From the NCBI GenBank assembly GCA_964611645.1, contig CAZTAO010000016.1, positions 28,478 to 92,477 of the forward strand: 64,000 nucleotides of DNA, read 5' to 3'. Made by a program: the position numbers and the translations under genes. The stretch is from CAZTAO01 sp964611645. Its GTDB lineage: Bacteria; Armatimonadota; UBA5829. This document shows positions 60,509-64,000 of this stretch, one piece after another. A model generated the notes under the pieces. That model was given only the letters and a program-made list of their open reading frames with translations, did no database searches and was not told where the DNA came from. Each line of letters opens with the position of its first letter. Positions within the stretch are counted from its first letter, which is position 1.

Positions 60509-62030
60509 ACTTACGCCTCAGGACAACCAGAATCAGAGCTAGCGCCCCATAGTATATCAGGATCACTCCAACCGGCGGTGAAGCCACAGATACCACCCCG
60601 TAGGGCAACGAGCCAAAGTAACTCACAGCAGACAGCGTCAGCTTCGCGCTGGACTCACTTAGGTAACCCAGCACCGCTCCAAGCACAGGCACCCAGCCAA
60701 GCAGCCCAAGCGCCATGCCACAGACTAATACCACCGGCGCCAGCGCCCCCAGCACAATGTTTGCCGGGACGGTGACCATCGAGAAGTAGTTGAAATCCAA
60801 CGCCAGGATCGGCCATGTGACCAGTGTGACTGCCACCGTAGCCGCAGCCGCGTCTATCGCTACTCGTGCAATGCCTCGCGCGGCTCGCCTCAAGAGGCCA
60901 CTGCGCTTGCTCTGGGATATGCGGAACGCGATTAAGGAGTCAATTACCGGGACCACAAGCGCAAGCGCAAGCACTGCCAGAAAGCTCAGTTGAAAACCTG
61001 CATCGTAGAGATCATAAGGCCGCCAGAGCAAAATCGCAAATGCGGCGACGAAGACAAGGTTTGTGTAGTTGGGCTGTCGTCTCAAGGGAATCGCCAGCAG
61101 CACCAGCACCGCCATCACGGTCGCCCGCAAGATCGATGGTTTCGGGCCGACCATCAGCATGTAGACTAAAAGCAGAGGTATCACGAACAACGCACGCCTC
61201 TGCGGCCTTATCCGAAACGGCTTTATCAACCAGGTCCCCAACACCGCCATAATGAAGCAGTTGAAGCCGGACGCAGCCAGCAAGTGTAGTGTGCCGCTGT
61301 TGGTGAACTGATCGTAGACCTCGGGCGTGAGGTAAGCATAGGTTCCCAGGGCCATCCCGGTGACCACCGAGCCGTCCGGGGACGGGAGAGCGCTCATTAT
61401 CCTGCCGGCGATGGTGTCCCTGAGCTTCTGTCCAAATCTGGAGAGAGGATTCAGCCGTCCGTGGCCAATGACGTCCAGCTTGTCCGGATCGCGGATGCTC
61501 GCAGATGAGTAGATTCCACGCCTGGCCAGATACTCCGACCACGACGCCTGGCCAGGATTCCCCGCCGGCTGAGGCATATACACGCGCGCCTGTACCTCCA
61601 CGCGATCACCGAACTCAGGAATGCGGACAGGGGAGTCTTCGCCGGTGTAGACAGTCACCATTACATTCCCTGCGCACCTCCGCCAGACTCCACCGGAGTA
61701 TGCGGAATCCACCGCCGCCACAAACTGCTGCCTGCCCATTGCGGCATCGCTCTCGGTAGCGACAACGCCCCTGAAAGACTGGACTGCACCTGCCCAGTAG
61801 CTGATGTCTATAGGGCTGATTTGCCTGCCTGCGGTGTAACGAGCGCCGCCCAGGAGCAAGACCACGAGAAGCAGCCCGGCCTCGACTCCCCGAAGCCGTC
61901 GTCGCCACAGCAACACTCCGAGGGCGACCACAGCCACGAACAGAAGAACCCACCATCTCTGGCTGTTGTCCGTTGCCAGTATCCCGGCGGCAAGGGCAAC
62001 AGCAAGCCAAGGCATCCGAAGCGCAAACAT
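60495..62030 (-). CDS. comEC: ComEC/Rec2 membrane channel protein, without the nuclease-like domain
   Basis: A 511-residue inner-membrane protein with the DUF4131 N-terminal region and the competence domain (GMALGTYAYLTPEVYDQFTN, SGTLHLLAASGFNCFIM, RATVMAVLVLLA, YDAGFQLSFLAVLAL). It is thought to form the pore for DNA uptake. The chain stops at RRKYAAK, where fused ComEC would continue into the metallo-beta-lactamase domain, which is the next gene. ATG with GGAG seven bases upstream. No other competence gene is in the window, but prepilin-like proteins are. Confidence 0.9.
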   Translation of the reverse strand: MFALRMPWLAVALAAGILATDNSQRWWVLLFVAVVALGVLLWRRRLRGVEAGLLLVVLLLGGARYTAGRQISPIDISYWAGAVQSFRGVVATESDAAMGRQQFVAAVDSAYSGGVWRRCAGNVMVTVYTGEDSPVRIPEFGDRVEVQARVYMPQPAGNPGQASWSEYLARRGIYSSASIRDPDKLDVIGHGRLNPLSRFGQKLRDTIAGRIMSALPSPDGSVVTGMALGTYAYLTPEVYDQFTNSGTLHLLAASGFNCFIMAVLGTWLIKPFRIRPQRRALFVIPLLLVYMLMVGPKPSILRATVMAVLVLLAIPLRRQPNYTNLVFVAAFAILLWRPYDLYDAGFQLSFLAVLALALVVPVIDSLIAFRISQSKRSGLLRRAARGIARVAIDAAAATVAVTLVTWPILALDFNYFSMVTVPANIVLGALAPVVLVCGMALGLLGWVPVLGAVLGYLSESSAKLTLSAVSYFGSLPYGVVSVASPPVGVILIYYGALALILVVLRRKYAAK

Positions 62031-62080
62031 ATCCCGGCTCCATATTGGCGGTAATAGAGAGAGTATCTGAAGACGATTCT

Positions 62081-62157
62081 ATCACGAAATCCCGAAATCC
62101 GAGAAAACCAGAAAGGACTCCTTTTTCAGGATTTCTCCCCTTTCGGGTTTTCGTGAT
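62081..62157. repeat. 77-bp inverted repeat
   Basis: ATCACGAAATCCCGAAA (62081-62097) and TTTCGGGTTTTCGTGAT (62141-62157) are near-perfect inverted arms in the gap before the MATE gene's stop. The right arm matches 57321-57337, so the two belong to one dispersed family. Confidence 0.75.
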
Positions 62158-62185
62158 TGGTGCTTCTTCGTGCTTTCGTAACAGA

Positions 62186-63616
62186 CTACATCGGGACTTC
62201 GGTCTCTCCCGCCATTGCGGGACCGTCAGGCGTGTATTCGGGTTTGCCGCGCATTCGGACCGGGCGTTTCCATCTGCCCGAGAAGTAATACGCGACGCTC
62301 ACCACCATGCCGACCGCAAACCCTATTACCATCGCAAACCACACGCCCCTCACGCTGCCCATCTTGCCGAACAGATACCACGCCAGAGGAACTCTCACGG
62401 CCCATAGCGACACAACCGTAAAGATGGTGGTAGCCAGGGTATGCCCCGCGCCGTTGATGATGCCATTGGCGACAAACATCACGGCAAACAGAACGTAGCC
62501 CGATCCGACAATCCGCAAGTAGCCCACGGCTATCTTCAGCACGTCCGGGTCCTTTGTGAAGCCGACCAGAAGCGCATGTGGGAAGCTGACAACAATTGCG
62601 GAAACAAGAATAGTGATCCCGCCGCCGATGATCACGCCCCACTTGAAGACTTCCCCCACCCTGTCGAAGCGCTTTGCGCCGATGTTCTGGCCTGCGAGGG
62701 TCGAAACAGCCATGCCCATTGTCAGCGCCGGTAGAAATGCTACCTGGTCGATCCGCATGGCGATTCCACCTGCTGCTGTGGTGTTCTTGCCGTAGCCGTT
62801 GATCAAGGCCATGATGGCGAACATCGCTATGGAGACGAGCGATTGTTGTATCATCGAAGGCACGCCGATCTTGAGCACCTGTAGACTGGTATCCACGTCC
62901 ATCCGGATGCTGCGCCATTTCGGGTTCACTATGTGCTTCTTCAGGCGGAGATAGTAGAGGACTGCAACCAGAGACGCGGCCTGTGTGAAGACTGTGGCGT
63001 AAGCGGTTCCGTTGAGGCCAAGCTTGGGCATTCCCAGCCAGCCAAACATCAGAAGCGGGTCCAGAATGGCGGTTGCGACCAGCGCGGCGGCCTGGAAGTA
63101 TAACGGAGTCTTGGAATCCCCCACTCCTCTCAGGATCGATGCCGCGAGAAACGAACCAAACATAAACGGCAGGGTCCAGACGAATATCCTGAGGTAGTCT
63201 ATGGCCATCGGCAGCACATCTTTGTCGGTGTCCATGTAGCGAAGCAACCAGTCCGCGCTATAGTGTCCGATAATAAGAAATGCAAACCCCACTACGACAG
63301 TAAGCACGATGGAGTTGTCGATTACCCGGCGCATGCGCGCCATATCCTTGGCGCCGTAGGACTGTGACACCAGAATAGCCGCGCCCATGGTAAGCCCGAT
63401 GGCCACCGCCATCAGGATGAAGAAGATGGGGAAACTGGCTGTGATTGCCGCCATTGCATCGGTGCCCAACCAGCTACCGACCCAGTAGGCGTTAATGATG
63501 CTGTAGAGGGTCTGCAGCGCGCTCCCCATCAGCATAGGGATTGAGAACTTGATCAGGTGCCGAGGAATACTGCCGACCGTAAGGTCAACGCCTGCATTTT
63601 GGGGTGATACACTCAT
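62186..63616 (-). CDS. MATE-family efflux transporter
   Basis: A 476-residue inner-membrane antiporter with about twelve membrane segments in two homologous halves. IPRHLIKFSIPMLMGSALQTLYSIINAYWVG and the second-half LKIGVPSMIQQSLVSIAMFA, followed by MAISTLAGQNIGAKR-type text (MAVSTLAGQNIGAKRFDRV), are typical of the NorM/DinF group. Substrates are unknown; multidrug export is usual. It is followed by the split comEC genes on the same strand. Confidence 0.9.
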   Translation of the reverse strand: MSVSPQNAGVDLTVGSIPRHLIKFSIPMLMGSALQTLYSIINAYWVGSWLGTDAMAAITASFPIFFILMAVAIGLTMGAAILVSQSYGAKDMARMRRVIDNSIVLTVVVGFAFLIIGHYSADWLLRYMDTDKDVLPMAIDYLRIFVWTLPFMFGSFLAASILRGVGDSKTPLYFQAAALVATAILDPLLMFGWLGMPKLGLNGTAYATVFTQAASLVAVLYYLRLKKHIVNPKWRSIRMDVDTSLQVLKIGVPSMIQQSLVSIAMFAIMALINGYGKNTTAAGGIAMRIDQVAFLPALTMGMAVSTLAGQNIGAKRFDRVGEVFKWGVIIGGGITILVSAIVVSFPHALLVGFTKDPDVLKIAVGYLRIVGSGYVLFAVMFVANGIINGAGHTLATTIFTVVSLWAVRVPLAWYLFGKMGSVRGVWFAMVIGFAVGMVVSVAYYFSGRWKRPVRMRGKPEYTPDGPAMAGETEVPM

Positions 63617-63669
63617 AGCAATATGATACCACCCAAGGCCCGTTTCACAAAACTCGGGGTTGCGGGGGG

Positions 63670-63704
63670 TTGACGGTTGTCGGTTGACAGTTGACAGTTG
63701 ACGG
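63670..63704. repeat. Five tandem TTGACRG heptamers
   Basis: TTGACGG, TTGTCGG, TTGACAG, TTGACAG and TTGACGG follow head to tail, a 35-base short tandem repeat 54 bases upstream of the MATE start codon on the opposite side. Confidence 0.8.
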
Positions 63705-63832
63705 TTCCTGCGCAGCCAAAAGAACGATCCGCAGATGACGCAGATGAGCGACGTTTGTCATTCCGAGGAACGAGGAATCTGCTTTTCGTCCTAACCTGAT
63801 TTGTTAATTACCCCATTACCGGCAGGGATTTC

Positions 63833-63857
63833 GGGACTTGAAGGGAGCGGAAGTCCC
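63833..63857. repeat. GGGACTT/AAGTCCC hairpin repeat, copy 2
   Basis: GGGACTT (63833-63839) and AAGTCCC (63851-63857), with GGAGCGG in the loop as in copy 1 at 35704-35728. Both continue with CGAAACT. Confidence 0.75.
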
Positions 63858-63885
63858 GAAACTCATCTCTTGTGTGAGGGCATCC

Positions 63886-63950
63886 TTTCGGGATTTCCGG
63901 ACGGGTTGAGGGGATGGTGCTTCTGGCGTTAGCTCAGTAGTCCCGTCCTC
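63886..63950. repeat. Palindromic repeat, member C (diverged right half)
   Basis: Starts TTTCGGGATTTCCGGA as in members A and B and continues GGGTTGAGGGG, then diverges; the right arm is replaced by CCCGTCCTCAAC. Confidence 0.65.
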
Positions 63951-64000
63951 AACAGGCTGTTGCAAAAGTCTGTCATGCGCAATAGGTATTAGTGGGTCGC

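Larger units (their letters stand above)
63617..64000. other. Stretch without a gene at the right edge
   Basis: It holds a five-unit heptamer repeat (63670-63704), repeat copies at 63833-63857 and 63886 onward, and at the edge the text AACAGGCTGTTGCAAAA (63951-63967), which resembles the terminal repeat of some insertion sequences. No frame with a ribosome site is seen. Confidence 0.5.

Noticed and set aside
1..64000. CRISPR array, phage genes, toxin-antitoxin or restriction cluster
   Set aside because: No regularly spaced repeats, no cas, phage structural or modification genes were seen; the only HNH protein belongs to a common chromosomal family.

Overview
The window is 64 kb of a GC-rich bacterial chromosome, apparently a scaffold from a draft or metagenome assembly because it holds a run of ten N at 18592-18601. 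No rRNA, tRNA, phage region or CRISPR array was seen. Three tandem prepilin-like proteins share an N-terminus (GFTLIELLVVIAIIAILAAI, then FPVFAKAREKARQATCLSN) that I associate with Armatimonadota. A GlnR-like regulator beside glnA and frequent TTG/GTG starts fit a deep-branching relative of the Terrabacteria. This placement is inference.

Layout. 1-3670: a sodium:solute symporter and a GH4 glycosidase. 3895-4881: a TPP riboswitch in front of a Thi4-type thiazole synthase. 4927-10407 (minus): a GH39-like glycosidase, a small membrane protein, the two subunits of NfnAB transhydrogenase, a DUF2007 protein, a thioesterase and endonuclease III. 10565-13083: a URO-D-family protein, an HNH nuclease, a promoter-to-terminator noncoding RNA, and a 326-bp transposon-like element with a 17-bp target duplication. 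13151-19271: a cyclophilin, a PocR/AraC-like regulator and a one-carbon block (AcsE-like methyltransferase, MetF, MetV, formate-THF ligase). The ligase gene is interrupted by the assembly gap and about 115 bp of foreign MetF-like sequence. 19287-32143: an OGG1-type glycosylase, a glycosyltransferase and methyltransferase pair, then purD-E-B-(membrane protein)-S-Q-L-F-M-N. 32267-38505: queC, an amidohydrolase, an aldo/keto reductase, three poorly known exported or membrane proteins, dispersed palindromes and xerD. 38502-46460 (minus): the classic thrS-infC-rpmI-rplT-pheS-pheT cluster followed by a PMT-like glycosyltransferase. 46818-49424: three prepilin-like genes. 49651-52087: lpdA and gpsA. 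52208-63616 (minus): a beta-CASP hydrolase, a GH29 fucosidase, glnA with a GlnR-like regulator, a sugar isomerase-like protein, an enolase-superfamily protein, a split ComEC and a MATE transporter.

Together the genes describe a heterotroph that degrades plant-type glycans (GH4, GH39, GH29, sugar isomerase and enolase-superfamily enzymes). It makes purines de novo, drawing on formyl-THF, and it has acetogen-type folate enzymes (Fhs, MetF/MetV, an AcsE-like protein) together with NfnAB. No CODH/acetyl-CoA synthase is visible here, so autotrophy cannot be claimed. The most useful observations are the chimeric gap in fhs, the unassigned structured RNA whose promoter is abutted by the transposon-like element, the non-AUG start of infC, and the regulatory RNA structures in the TPP, thrS and rplT leaders.
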